Source: Clusia tigrina
Taxonomy: Eukaryota > Arthropoda > Insecta > Diptera > Clusiidae
NCBI GenBank assembly: GCA_920105625.2
Contig: CAKKTE020000093.1
Location: forward strand, 806,001 to 870,000
Reading direction: 5' to 3'
DNA length: 64,000 bases
In this document: positions 9,313 through 23,833 of the stretch, piece by piece
Layout of the letters: every line of letters begins with the position of its first letter
How positions within the stretch are numbered: the first letter of the stretch is position 1
Program-made: the position numbers and the translations under genes
The notes under the pieces: model-generated
What the model saw: the letters and a program-made list of their open reading frames with translations, nothing else
What the model was told of the DNA's origin: nothing
Database searches by the model: none

Positions 9313-10531
9313 ATCCTTCCCTAACTTAAGTACCCCTGGATACGTCGTCCCTGTGTCGGGGTATGGGATTGACTTCTGTGGTTGTGCAATGGTAGGTATA
9401 TTTGGACTGGGTTGAGTGCGCTTATTCTTTAACTGAGGGTCATTGTTCTTAATTTCCTTGTAAACAGGGCAACCTATGTAGTTGGCAGTATGGTTACCAC
9501 CACCATTACTGCACTTTCTAGCAGCTCTATCAGTTTTAGTCTTCGTACATTCTGATGTTGGGTGTAAATCACTGCAGGCAACACATACACGCCGTTTCAT
9601 TTGAGAGGCTCCTCCACTGTAATTATACGATACATAAGATAGCGGAGATTATAAATACCACTTCTCCTTTTTTAAGCTTTTGGGTTTCAGGCTCCAATTC
9701 TACGCGAAACAATGGCTGAGGGATTCGGTTTTGGCACTTAGAAGTACTGCGAAGCGCCTATTACTATAGAGTAGGCTCTCGCTAGTTTTACTGATTTTTG
9801 TGATGTTCCACTTTTCCCTGCTGGGTTGCATGAAAAATTTTTGGTTGAGTGGTTTGCATTGATGGTTGGTGTGAGTGCATTTTCAGTATTGAAAGTGCGC
9901 TCAGCCACTGTTGGCGAATTTGTTCTAGCACGATCGGACGAGTGAGAGAGAGACGTGGATGGAACCTGTATGCACTCTTTAGTTATGGACGCCGTTGGGC
10001 TGGGTGTTGAACAGAGCGCGCTCCAGGAGGGCGCATGCGCAGAGCCACTTTTGGACATAGTTTCAGGTTTGAGTGCGAACTTTGTGTACTCTGTGGAGCT
10101 GCAGTAGCATGAGGGCCGCCGCCCGGCCGCTCACCGTTGTGGGACATGCTACCTCCGCTCGTCTGTCTCTGTATTGTAGGCGAAGGTGGTGAGCGAACCA
10201 TATTTGTCGTCAAACCGCTGTCGACAGTCATGTCGAGAACATCCGACCTTGCATTGGGGAGAGAAGGTAACATACTGTACTCACTAAGTTCCGCGATTAT
10301 CGGACGCTGCTGGGAAAGCAACTGAGGCATATCAGGTGTTGGTGCAAGTGCAGGCACACTTTGAGAGCGCATGCGCTGAACAGGAGAGCGCACCGGGTGA
10401 GTGGGAGAGCGCAATAAGCTCATCCACTGACCGCAATAGTTCCGATTCTTAATTAGAAGCTTACACAAATTCAAATTTGAAGTTTTATAAGCTGATATTT
10501 CGCACAAACTACTTTTGCCAATTTCACTCAC
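9313..10531 (-). pseudogene. LINE-A ORF1 (gag-like), upstream part, frameshifted
   Basis: Nucleic-acid-binding ORF1 protein of a Jockey-clade LINE. The 9,983-10,531 frame is the N-terminus, with SLLRSPTHPVRSPVQRMRS and a Ser/Pro-rich tail. 9,738-10,058 holds the next low-complexity piece. Around 9,640-9,740 there is an IPQPLFRVELEPE block that matches other ORF1s in the window. 9,313-9,600 has the zinc knuckles CVACSDLHPTSEC and CSNGGGNHTANYIGC; the second has lost one Cys (CSNG for CSNC). At least two frame changes occur. The C-terminus lies beyond the inserted LTR element, at 1,718-1,871. Confidence 0.85.
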
Positions 10532-10589
10532 TGACTATTATTAAACAACCAGTATTATTCGTCTATTTCGCTGGGCTTAAAAATCAAAA

Positions 10590-11160
10590 CATTAAAGTAT
10601 TTCACTGTAAATCACCATATAATTGAGGAGCAACCGGAAGAGACAATCCTTTTAGAGTATGAAGATGATTTAATTGCAGAAGTTGCATGCACGGCTGCCG
10701 AGACTGGTAGTGCGTTAAGTTCGTCAATAAGGAAGTCTATATCCTCTGCTGTTTTTAACAATGGATCAGTCTTTAGATGGCTGCTAATGTATTGACGATA
10801 TTTTAGCCAACTGGTTTTGCAGTTTGTTTTTTCATTGGCTGTATATTACGCATGGGATGTTTCTGCAAGTTAATTATAATAGGGGAATGATCTGACGGTA
10901 AGTCAATAAGCCATTCTTCCGCAGAGATGAAGTGTCGGTCAATGTTTCTAGTGACGCCAAAATCAATTAGGTCCGGAATTTTGCTAGAATCAGATGCCCA
11001 GTAGATGGGCTTTCCAGTAGATGTAATATCTAGTTTATTTGTCGTATTCATTATAGCAGAGTACAGCTGCCTTCCTTTTGGGTTTATAAGTCAAGAAATT
11101 CACCTTCAGTCAAGTTGTACCTTGGAGGGCAATCCACTGTGCTTATTATAATTGTATCAC
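10590..11160 (-). mobile_element. Jockey-like LINE fragment, endonuclease and linker
   Basis: The minus-strand frame at 10,803-11,051 gives KPIYWASDSSKIPDLIDFGVTR and LPSDHSPIII, the C-terminal half of a Jockey endonuclease with its catalytic SDH intact. The linker (KYRQYISSHLKTDP) continues to about 10,600. Towards 11,150 a CPPRYNLTEGE block precedes it, but the ADYNAKHTYWGSRL segment is deleted. The fragment is truncated on both sides and differs from LINE-A. Confidence 0.85.
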
Positions 11161-11484
11161 GCAGATCGCATGATGATTGTTATTTAATCAATTCTGATAT
11201 TTTCAACCGTTTGTCTGGTGAAGTTTATTATAGCTATATAGAGTTTATTATAGCTATGATAAAATTATTTGTGACAGCGTACAGAAGTCAACAATTATCC
11301 TGTAGGTTTTGTTAATTTTTGTCAATAGTGGTTAAGCATTGAAAATGAATCGTATTGTGCTTATCATTAGAAATTTGAAAACTAAGGATGCATTAGTCAA
11401 TGTGACCAGAATAAAATTGAAAGTCTTATGCCGTCTTTATACAGCTATTTTTAATCTATAGTGTTTATCATATACTCGTATATA
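11161..11484. other. Unassigned A/T-rich sequence
   Basis: No coding signal or recognisable element. It contains a near-duplicate of GTTTATTATAGCTAT (around 11,222-11,258). Its last bases (CGTATATA) are the flank of the next LTR element. Confidence 0.5.
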
Positions 11485-11694
11485 TGTGAGCCGACAATTA
11501 TATTTAAACGATATTATAAAAATGAAAAATTAAAAGATTATAAAAAAGGTATCAAACATTAATTGCTTCCGTTAACGACCGGCGACAACCTCGTATGCGA
11601 CTGTAAAAAATAGAAAAACTGATTAGCGCGCGCAACGACTACAACTTTACGTGACGACTTACGGATTGCGACTGACTCTATCTCTCATCTGACA
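11485..11694 (-). repeat. 3' LTR of LTR retrotransposon 2 (210 bp)
   Basis: Read on the minus strand it starts TGTCAGATGAGAG and ends GGCTCACA. It shares the GTTAACGGAAGCAATTAATG and TGCGCGCGCTAAT blocks with 15,485-15,685. The integrase stop codon lies a few bases inside it. Confidence 0.85.
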
Positions 11695-12708
11695 TTCGGC
11701 CATTCGACTCCTCATATTCCGTCCCGGACAGATCTTGCTCTTCCTGCTTCCATGGCTTCATGAAGTCGCAGCTGGTTGACGTGTTGTTTGGTCCTTCAAG
11801 CTGTGCCGCTTTTTTGACGTCATATCGTCCGTTACGTTTGCACTTGATTATCTCGTATGGTCCCATGTATTCGCTGATGAGTTTTTTCCCGGAAACAAAT
11901 TGAGTCCTCTTTTTAGAAACAAGGTCCCCTATTTTGTATGTCATCTGTTTCTTTCGCTTCTTGTCATAGTGCAGTTTGTACTCAGCTTGAGCCTTAGCGA
12001 TTTCTTCCTTAGCTTTGATTCTGATCTCGTCGCGTTCATTTGCAAAAATCGCCGCTGTTTCTACTTCAATCATCTCGTTCCTATTAACGTCTACTGTTGT
12101 TCTCATCTTCGTACCAAACATTAGTTCGAATGGCGTATATGTTGTAGATTTGCTGACTGTGTTATTACGTTTTGCACTTTATGGACATATTTGTACCAAG
12201 ACTCTGGACGATCAGCTGACAATCAGATTACATTAATTATAACTCTATTAAGCCGTTCAACTTGGCCGTTTTTTTATTGCTTCTTCTGCCGATGTGGTTT
12301 TGGTAGGGTAAAGCCAAGTAAATTTCGCGAAACCGTCAATTGCTGCAAATATATATTTGTACATCTTCGTCCATTGGCCCCAAATGATAGATATGTATGG
12401 TAAATAGTGGAGCGTCTCCTTTTTCAATAACTTTCAGCTTTTTATTAAACAGTATACATTTTACGCAAATTTTGAATTACCGTTTCCACTTTTCTTCGCA
12501 GGTGTGGTATGTAGTACTTCTGTTCCAAAGCGTTCATGGTTTTTTCCGCCGTAAAATGGCCTTTTTCATGTTCGTTTTTGATGACTTCGTTTTCCATTAA
12601 CCGAGGTACGGCCAAAAGCATTAAACCAATTACGTTTTTGAACAAGACGTTATTCTTCAGTACGTAGTTTTCATATAGTGTGAGCTCCAAACTTTTTCTG
12701 ATCGCCAC
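11678..12708 (-). pseudogene. pol: Integrase of LTR retrotransposon 2, deleted core
   Basis: The N-terminal zinc module (NEHEKGHFTAEKT and, after a 1-base frameshift near 12,465, NCVKC) is at 12,445-12,708. Part of the catalytic core with an AIDGFAKFTWLYP-type block lies near 12,290-12,370. It is joined directly to GQVERLNRVI (catalytic Glu) near 12,250. The intervening segment with the second catalytic Asp is missing. The C-terminal domain is at 11,678-12,121 (KIGDLVSKKRTQF, SEYMGPYEIIKCKRNGRYDV) and ends just inside the 3' LTR. Confidence 0.85.
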
Positions 12709-12760
12709 GAAAGGTTCGTCTGACGCTTGTGCTTTACGTAAGCGAGCACTTATTTCTTCG

Positions 12761-13841
12761 TTAAATAACGCTATACTTACTGGCTCTGCTCAGAGCGTCC
12801 ACATTTCTCATAGAGGTACCTTTTCTGTGTTCAATCGTATATTGGAAGTCCTGTAGATAAATTATCCATCTTGTTATTGCTGGTGCTAAGTCGCTTTTAC
12901 TTGTAGCGCTTTTAAATGCTTGACAATCAGTTATTAATTTAAATTGCCTTCCGAGCAAATAATGCCTTAGTTTTTGTACCGCTAAATACGCAGCTTTAAT
13001 TTCCAGATAGGGTACTATGAAGCTTGCTCTCTTCTGGCGTACACTTCTTACTCAAAAAATAAATCGGGTGTAACTTTTCGTCGAACTTCTGGAGTAAAAT
13101 TGCTCCAAAACCATCTTTGCAGGCGTCAGTATGTAATTCTATTGGTGCTGTCGGGGAGAAAACTCTCAAAACCGGCTGTTTCGTGAGTTTATTCTTAATC
13201 TCTTCAATCGCGTTTATTTCAGCTTGTCCTATTTTTAATTTTGAGTTTGTCAACGGTTTCGTTATTATTGCATAGTTTTCTACAAATTTAGGGAAGTATC
13301 CTGTGAGTCCGAGGAGTGATTGCTGTTTCTTAATGTTGTTTATACCTTAATATTGCGTATACCTTCTTCTTCATCCTTTGAATAAATAATGACGTCATCC
13401 ATATACATCTGCATGATGTTTTCACGAACTAATTTTTAAAAAAACATGATTTATAAAGCGTAAGAATATAGCTGGAGAATTACAGAAACCAAAGGGTGCT
13501 CTGTTAAATTCAAAAACCCCGTCTCTGGTAATGAACGCTGTATATTTTTTGGACTCTTCGCTTATAGGGACGTGGAAGAATGCGTTTTGGAGGTCCAATG
13601 TGGTAAATATTCTTGCGGTCTCCAACGATTCAACCACTTCCTCCATCAATGGCACTGGAAATACGTCCTTCTGTACCTGCTTGTTAAGATCGCGATAACC
13701 GACACAGTCTCGCTTGCTTCCATCTTTTTTATTCGCGACAACTACCCGACTGCAAAATTCTGAGTTTGATGGCCTTATTATTCCATTTTTTAGCCAATCT
13801 TCCACCAGGTCACTTACCGCCTTATGCTCCGGCAACGGCAA
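12761..13841 (-). pseudogene. pol: Reverse transcriptase and RNase H of LTR retrotransposon 2
   Basis: 13,422-13,841 has GYRDLNKQVQKDVFPVP, FTTLDLQNAFFHVPI and FNRAPFGFCNSPAIF. After a frameshift near 13,430, the palm motif YMDDVIIYSKDEE lies at about 13,375-13,410. RNase H follows at 12,996-13,253 (IELHTDACKDGFGAILLQ) and 12,761-12,958 (KLITDCQAFKSA, RNVDALSRA). Frame breaks occur near 13,430, 13,320-13,350 and 12,960-13,000. Confidence 0.88.
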
Positions 13842-14005
13842 TCTTCTCGGTGTATGTCTTATAATTCGTTAATCGATTAATATAATTTTCATGTTTATCG
13901 GGCTTATTGCATCTTTGTTAGGTTTGTATTGTTCGACAATTTCTTCTATTTGTTTCTGATGTTTTATTGGCGCATCAAATTTCTCTTTGTTGATCATAAT
14001 ATTCA

Positions 14006-14440
14006 TTATTGAATGTTCATAGCTGTCATCGAGAAAACTTTTGAACGAAAACTTAAGAATACTTCATATTTCGATACATTGTTCGGAACAACAACAAAAT
14101 TGTGCATACACTTCGAATTGTCGACAGTAATTTCAGCTTCAAAAATGCCGATTGCTTTTACCTTAACATTTCCAATGCCTGTCACACCGTTTTCGTATTC
14201 CCTTAATTCTGCGTTTATGCTTTTCTCAGTTTTTTCATTCATAACCGATATTTCCGCGCCGATGTCAACTAAACAAAATAAATTTTCATCGTTTATTTTG
14301 ATCTGCTTTAACATTTTTTCGCGACGTTTGTGTACATTGACAATATTAACTTCGGTTGCTTTATTTTCTTTTATTTCAGTTGCTTTGATATTCTGATGAC
14401 AGTTCGAAATGTGGTTTTATCCGTTACAGCGAAAACATTT
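14006..14440 (-). pseudogene. pol: Protease of LTR retrotransposon 2, active site altered
   Basis: The frame at 14,006-14,314 holds FCLVDIGAEISVMNE, the flap-like GVTGIGNVKVKAIG and a KYEVFL stretch. The catalytic DTGA of retropepsins reads DIGA here (Thr to Ile). Just upstream (14,320-14,440) lie the gag/pol junction and a remnant of a zinc-knuckle-like region (CHQNIK). Confidence 0.75.
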
Positions 14441-15316
14441 TGTTGGTGCTTTACACTCACTCTTTTCATGTTTCGTAGAGCCGCAGTTAAGGCACTATTG
14501 TTGTTATTTTCATGTTCCTTTTTAACGTGTTGTTCTTTTTGTTTCGTTTTATTTTGCGAAATCGACTCGTAAATTTCTAATTGTTTCCTAAATTCTGTAA
14601 AGTTTTCCGCGGTGTAAAACAAAAATTTGTTTTCCGTTCTTTCATTTATTCCATCCACTATGTGGCGTATTACCGATTTTTCGTCCAATTTCCCGTACGC
14701 ACCTAGCCGTCGCATATGCAATATATACTCATGCATACTTTCTTCGTTTTGCTTTTTCCTCTCTTGCATCTGCTTGTGAATATCCACGCTTATAAATTAG
14801 CGTTGAAACTCTTTTGTAACTTCTTCTTTCAGTGATTTATAATCGTGGACATATACTGCATCGATAAAAACTTTTGCTGTTTTTGTCATTTTGGGTCTGG
14901 CAAAAACGTATTTTTGACTTTCGCTCCACTTATACGCTACGGCACATTTTTCGAAATTGACTCCTCTATGCGTGTAGATGATCTGCCATGAGAATTCGGA
15001 TATAACGTCGTCGATGCCTTCTGTTAACATAGCCGCTTGCTACCTCTTCCTTTGCAAATTTTAGTGTGAGAAGTCTAATCAATTCGCCCATTTCTGCCAT
15101 TTCGCTGCTGCTTTTATCTCTTATATTCGTTGTTGCCGTTGTTTCTGTATTATTCTCCTTTGCGCTTTCGTTATCGTTATTTGTACTTGCTGTAGTTATA
15201 CCTTCCTTTGTTGTTTCGTTTTGAGCATTAAAAAAAACGTCACCTTCGTCGTCCTCTACTCGCGTTAACTTTGTCTTTGACCTTAAAAAGTACTCTTTTT
15301 GTTGTTCTATACTCAT
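14371..15316 (-). pseudogene. gag: gag of LTR retrotransposon 2, in pieces
   Basis: Three overlapping pieces. 14,966-15,316 starts MSIEQQKEYFLRSKTKL and is Thr/Asn/Glu-rich. 14,797-15,030 has SEFSWQIIYTHRGVN and a KTAKVFID block. 14,371-14,787 has MQERKKQNEESMHEYILHMRRLG followed by HIVDGI, the typical retrotransposon gag helical core. Separate frames and a stop at 14,797 show it is broken. Confidence 0.75.
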
Positions 15317-15461
15317 TAAACCGAGTTCCGCGTTTGACCTTTAAAGTCCCGATTTTCCGAACACAGCACCACTTCTGCTGATCACGTATAAATTTTGACT
15401 GTTTACTTTTTTTTTGGAGCACTGTTTTACTTCCACGTTTTACTTTTTTACGGTTCTTTTA

Positions 15462-15484
15462 TTTCTCGGACGGTTGAGCTCCCA
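15462..15484 (-). other. Primer-binding site of LTR retrotransposon 2 (tentative)
   Basis: On the minus strand, TGGGAGCTCAACCG follows immediately after the LTR end ...TTCACA. The TGG start and zero spacing fit a tRNA primer site. I cannot name the tRNA. Confidence 0.5.
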
Positions 15485-18076
<2,592 letters not shown>

Positions 18077-18291
18077 TGAATTCACTCATTTCGAGCCTAA
18101 CAATAAGTAATTAAATCTTAAGAGCTAAATTAACTATATTTATCCCGCACTAGTGTTTGGGCTTAGTAATACACTTTCACTACACTTTTCCTTTTAATTT
18201 TAATTCAATTTAAATTTATGTTAGTATCATATAGAACTTAATTAATATTTAATACATTTAATATATAGGTAAGTCCAATCTTTTGAGGCGT
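18077..18291. other. Unassigned sequence
   Basis: About 215 bp of A/T-rich DNA with no coding or repeat signal that I can identify. It could be host sequence flanking the LINE array. Confidence 0.4.
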
Positions 18292-18471
18292 GTTGTGTGT
18301 GGTGTTGCCACAGTGGACTCTGGCCATAATAAGTGAATAGAGTTACCACACCAAAAAATTTTGTTATTCGTGATATTTTACATACATACATAAATAAGAT
18401 TAAAATATATCAAAAATAATAATAAATAAAATTTTTAAAAAACTTGAAAAAAAGTATAGTCGGTTATCGCC

Positions 18472-19881
18472 ATGAGTGTGGGCCTGCGAGAGAACGAGAT
18501 CTATGAGCGAGTCACTCCACTCTTCGTGGAGTGCACAAGGCAAACCCCCAATAATGCCCTGCTCCAGTATTGTGCGACAACTACAACAAATTCGTCAGCA
18601 ACAACAACATCTGCCTTCTCTACGTACGGTACAACAACTACAACTGCGACATCAACATGTTCTTCTGCCTGTGTGCAAATTCCACCAAGGTAATTTAACT
18701 GCAATCGCTACCAAAGAGAGCACGAACCTCACCCACGACAGATAAAGCGATAAGAACGCCCAACACTAACAAGAAGCAAAAAAAAACAAAAAATCCAAGC
18801 CAAAGCAAGTTATCAAACTACTGGTTGAGCGATACTACTTCAGAAAGAAAAAACAGATTTGCTTCTTTGACCGTTGATGATGACGAACTTGCTGAACCCT
18901 CGCGCAGTGGACAAGTGGATCAAAATGAGTCCGAAAAAGAAAAAACAACTAGTCCGAAAAAAGTTTAAACAAATCACCCCCTATATACGTACAAGGCGTA
19001 GAGTGCATAAAGACGTTAAAAAATGCGCTTACCGCTGTTGCAGACAGTAACTAAATATTTAAAATATTAACAAACAATGAAGTACGAGTTCAATCGAATG
19101 ACTCGGAAACATACACAAAAATATTCCAAATGCCAAAGCAAAAAGGTACGAAGCTGTCCACATTTAAACCCAAAAATGAAAGAGGTTTCAAAGTCATTCT
19201 TCGCAATATGCACCCCTCCGCAGACCAAGAAGAAATTAAAAATGAGCTTGGTGAAAACGGTCACAAAGTTTTAAACATAACTAACATAACTCAACGTACA
19301 ACAAAAAAACCGCTACCACTGTTTAGCATAGAACTGGAAACAAATACTAACAATAAAGATATTTATAGCATTAACAAATTAATGCATTGCATAGTAGTTT
19401 TGAGGCACCTCATCATAAAAGAGAAGTCGCGCAATGCACTAAATGCCAAAAATTCGGATATAGAAAAAACTACTGTACAAGGGATCCAGGATGTGTGAAA
19501 TGCGCTGGAAAGCATCTAACAAGTGAATGTCAAAAAAAAATAACCAACGCAGCTGAAATTAAATGTGCCCTATGTGGCGGAAATCATACTGCAAACTACA
19601 AAGGCTGTGAAATATACAAAGCCATAAAAATTCAAAGGTTTCCATCTCTACGCAGAAAGGATCCATAATTACTTCAGACCAAAAATATGGATGGATCAGT
19701 AGTTAAACCAGGCGTAAGCTCAGTTGTTAAACCAGGCGAAATTGCACGGTCGTCAAATCCAAATAAAACTGAAGAAAAAACAAAAAATTCAAACGATAGT
19801 GATATTAATGAACTTAAAGACATGGTGAAATCACTAATCACTCAAATGACTAATATCATTACAATGTTACCAACAAGCTGA
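18472..19881 (+). pseudogene. ORF1 (gag-like) of LINE-B copy 1
   Basis: RNA-binding protein of a Jockey LINE. It starts with MSVGLRENE, where other copies have MSVQRSPPWERT, so a deletion has removed the RSPP motif and shifted the frame. Later pieces include the KLSNYWLSDTTSERKNRFASL block and, at 19,130-19,400, the PRE_C2HC-type region FKPKNERGFKVILRNMHPSADQ (in two parts). After a frameshift near 19,405 come the zinc knuckles CTKCQKFGYRKNYC, CVKCAGKHLTSEC and CALCGGNHTANYKGC. A TAA at 19,666-19,668 is followed by the coiled, acidic C-terminus (NELKDMVKSLITQM), ending at 19,881. Confidence 0.88.
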
Positions 19882-19882
19882 A

Positions 19883-22535
19883 ATGCACGAAAGTAATAGT
19901 TTAATAATTGTAGCCTGGAATGCAAATGGCCTAACAAAACATTATCGTGAGTTGAAGCAATTTTTGTCTGACAAGAAAATTGATATAGCTCTAGTTTCAG
20001 AAACACATTTTACGAACAAAAGCTATTTAGTATTTCCTGGATATAAAATTTATGTAACAAATCATCCTGATGGTAAAGCTCGTGGTGGGACAGCTATCAT
20101 AATAAATTCACTATTAAAACATACTGAACGGCAACCATATACAACACCTCATATTCAATCCGCTACAGTGCAAATTGAGGATACAAGTGGGACAATACTC
20201 ATCTCCTCAGTTTACTGTCCCCCAGACACCTAATAACGACGGATCAATATGATGACTACATAAAGACGCTTGGCGTAAGATTCATTGCAGCTGGAGATCT
20301 GAATGCAAAACACACTGACTGGGGATCTAGGCTAACCAATAAAAAAGGACGAAATCTGATTAATGCTATAAACAAAAATAACTGCAAATTTTTAAGCTCA
20401 GGTGAACCCACATACTGGCCAACAGATAGGAAAAAGATACCAGATCTTATCGAATTCAGCATAACAAAAAACATAAAGTGTAACCAATTAAAAATTAAAG
20501 CTTGTTTTGAACTTTCTTCAGACCACTCTCCGATAATACTTGACTACACAACTGACATCAAACCCATAGAACCAATAGCTAAGATTTTTAACCACAAAAC
20601 AAACTGGAATGAGTATAGACAGCATATTGAAAATCAACTGAATATGTCTATCACACTAAAAACACAATTAGACATTGAATGTGCCATTAGTCACTTCAAC
20701 GATGTGGTCCTAGACGCAGGAATCAAATCAAGCCAACAACATAAATTTAGAAGAAATAAACCTACAACGGATATTTTCATAAGAAAGCAAATTATTGAGA
20801 AGAGAAAGCTGAGAAAGAGGTGGCAGCTAACTAGATCGCCTGAGGATAAACAATTTAAATATAGCCTGCAAAAAACTCAAGAAAATATTAACTAAAAGAC
20901 AAAATATAGAAGTTGAAAATTACCTAAAAAACTTGACGCCTACCCAGGATACTAACTACTCATTATGGAAATGCACAAAGAAATTCAAAACTCAGATAAG
21001 ATATCAGCCAACACTACGGAAAGATGACAACTCATGGGCTACTACCAATGAAAAAAAGCAACTGCATTGGCTAAATACTTTGAAAAAGTCCTATCAAATG
21101 ACGAAGATAAATATATTGAAACACGCTCATGACTTAAATATAGACATTACAACCAAAATAATGAAAAGAAACACAACAGAAATAATTAATTGAATTAAAA
21201 AACGAATAAACCACAAAAAAGAAACAGGATACGATATGTTGACAGGAAAAGCTCTCGCTGAGCTAGGTTATAACTACTTAAGGAATGTTATCAACTCAAT
21301 GTTCCGACTACAATTTTTTCACAAAGTATGGAAAGTTGCTGAAATTATTGCACAACTGCTTCGTCGTATAGACCAATTAGCCTACTTCCCATAATTTCTA
21401 AAGTTGCTGAAAAACTATTACATGATAGACTTAGCCAGATCCTTGACAATAAAAACATTATACCAAATCATCAATTCGGCTTCAGAAAACGACATTCAAC
21501 AATTCAACAGATACACCGTATAACAAACAAAATTGAAACAGACATAGAATATAAGCGGTACTGCGATGCTGTATTCTTAGACGTTGCAAAAGCATTTAAC
21601 AAAGTATGGCATAAAGGACTGCTGCATAAACTGAAGACGATGCTGCCACTTGACTACTATTTGATTGTTGAAAGTTATCATCGTTACTTTTACGTCAAAT
21701 ATAATGAAGAGTGTTCGTCTATTCATCTTACAACAGCTGGAGTTCCTCAAGGGAGTGTTTTAGGACCACTGCTACTTGTCATATTTACCTCAGATATACC
21801 ACTTCCAAAAGAACTGAATACCACAATTGCTACCTTTGCTGATGACACAATCCTCTTAGCATCTGACAAAAATCTAAATACTGCGACTGCAAATCTGCAG
21901 ATATACACGGAGAATGTTAAGGAATGGTTGATAAATGGTGCTTCAAAATTAATGAAGATAAGACTGTACAAATAATTTTTACAACTAAAACAAAATTTAA
22001 CCCAATACCTATTAAAATAAACAATAAAGATATAAAAATAGGGTCTACTACTAAATACCTTGGTATAAACATGGGCTCAAAGCTAAATTGGCACATATGA
22101 CATCAAACAAAAAATGAAACAAGTAAAAGAAAAATTTAGGCAACTATATTGGTTAATGGGTAAGCAATCTAAACTCACAATTAACAACAAGTTTCTGTTA
22201 TACAAGTGTACTATAAAGCCAATTTGGACGTACGGACCCCAAGTATGAGGAACGACAAAGCGGTCACACATACAAAAAAATCAAAGACAGCAATCTAGAA
22301 TATTAATAGTTATCATAAAGTCTGGTTGGTACACAACAAATGAAGATATACACCGCAAACTAAATATGACAAGAATTGACGAAGAAATAAAAAAGATATC
22401 CACAAAACACTACGATACACTGCATGGGCATAATAACGAAGAAATAAACGAGTTGCTACATTTAGAAGAAACCACCATGCGCCGTTTAAAGAGAACTCGA
22501 CCAAACGAACTAGGAAATCCAGACTACACATATTA
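19883..22535 (+). pseudogene. ORF2 (endonuclease-reverse transcriptase) of LINE-B copy 1
   Basis: The ATG lies one base after the ORF1 stop. The endonuclease has VAWNANGLTKH, VSETHF and GGTAIIIN. A frame change in the CCCCC run near 20,220 leads to AAGDLNAKHTDWGSRL, IPDLIEF and LSSDHSPIIL. RT blocks follow in several frames: RPISLLPIISK, HQFGFRKRHSTIQQ, AVFLDVAKAFNKVWHKGL, AGVPQGSVLGP and TFADDTILLAS (FADD palm motif). A tail reading IWTYG and IHRKLN-like blocks ends near 22,535. The copy has at least five frame disruptions. Confidence 0.9.
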
Positions 22536-22789
22536 GTAATAGTATTATTAATGTAAATGTAAATAATTATCATAAACATAATTTTGATCATAAATTGTTA
22601 TAATATAATTATAGTGAACTATTATAATTAATGTAAATAATTTTTGTTGTATCACTTCTTGGCACTGGCCAAAATGTGTTTTTAATATTAATTTCCAAAC
22701 AAATTGTCAAATCATGTACTAGGTGTCAATATAATGGTGACAGATGTATGAAATAAAGGGAAATAAAAAAAAAATAAAATAAAATAAAA

Positions 22790-23443
22790 ACTAGGAGTAA
22801 GCTTATGGGCCGCTAAGATGACGGTTGAGTTGCGTCTTTTCCGGGTTTTGGTATAATTATAATTTGTGATATTTTCCAGGGTTGTGCAAAATACCCAATA
22901 AATTCAAATCCTGGTGCTTTTTCGGGCTTAGCTGTGTTTTAATTGCATGTTGTACTTCCTTCATTTTAACCTCCATCGGGATTAGTGGTATTTTAGAGGC
23001 CAGAAATGGAATTTCAAAACTGTTTGTTGGTTGGTAAAGTTGAAATACTGATTTTAGATAACTAGCAGACAGTGAGGCTTTCTCTTCGTGGAGCATTAAT
23101 ATCAAAGTCCTTTGTCCTTTGGTGTATTCTCCATATTTTACTCTGAACTTTCGGTTATCCAAATACGATTCCAGTAGCATGTGCCCATTAACTGGTAACA
23201 GTTTTTGAATTTTATATATTAACCCTGCATGCCAAACTCTGTCAAACGCCTGTGGAATATCTAAAAATATAGCAAAGCAGTATTTTTTGTCTTCAAAAGT
23301 ATTTAGAATTGCACTAGTAATGCGGTTAATTTGCTCTATGGTTCTGTGAATTTTGCGAAATACAAATTGATGGTGGGGAATAGTGTTGGATTGGTATATG
23401 TGCGGTTGCAGCTTTAGAAGAAACATTTAGAAATTACTAGGAG
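22790..23443 (-). mobile_element. LINE-D fragment between LINE-B copies, order-permuted (duplication junction 1)
   Basis: 654 bp of Jockey RT on the minus strand with its blocks out of order. The high-coordinate part (23,426-23,120) is the RT core (HHQFVFRKIHRTIEQINRI, FLDIPQAFDRVWHAGL). It is followed in the same frame by sequence that should precede it (EEKASLSASYLKSVFQ, then IPKPGKDATQPSS and RPISLLLV, ending at 22,798). The switch is within 23,087-23,126. Both ends carry ACTAGGAG next to a LINE-B end. This is what a tandem duplication of [D core - B - D linker] would leave. Confidence 0.85.
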
Positions 23444-23833
23444 CTCCGCCCTTGTGACATTTATCGTTGTTTAAAACCAAATAACTAATTTTACAAAACC
23501 CGCGAAAGAGACGCTAAACGAAAGTGCAATTTTCAAGAAAGTGTCTAGTTCTGTTTAGATAATCTAAATACTTATAATAATTTTGAAATTTATTAAAAGT
23601 GTAAAACAATCAAACAAACAAAGGAACAGTTATATACGTTAAAAGTTGAAAGAGACAACAAGTAAAATAATCCCGGTTGTGTGTGGTGTTGCCACAGTGG
23701 ACTCTGGCCATAATAAGTAATTTTGTTTTTCGTGATATTTTACATACATACATAAATAAGATTAAAATATAGCAAAAATAATAATAAATAAAATTTTTAA
23801 AAAACTAAAAACAAAGTATAGTCGGTTATCGCC

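Larger units (their letters stand above)
18292..22790 (+). mobile_element. Jockey-like LINE 'B', copy 1 (most complete)
   Basis: Plus-strand LINE with 5' leader (GTTGTGTGTGGTGTTGCCAC), ORF1, ORF2, a 3' UTR with AATAAA and an A-rich tail (AAATAAAATAAAATAAAAA). It lacks the first ~230 bp of leader seen in copies 2 and 4. The tail is followed by ACTAGGAG, which also precedes the 5' ends of copies 2 and 4 and is taken as the original target duplication. ORF2 has several frameshifts. Confidence 0.92.
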
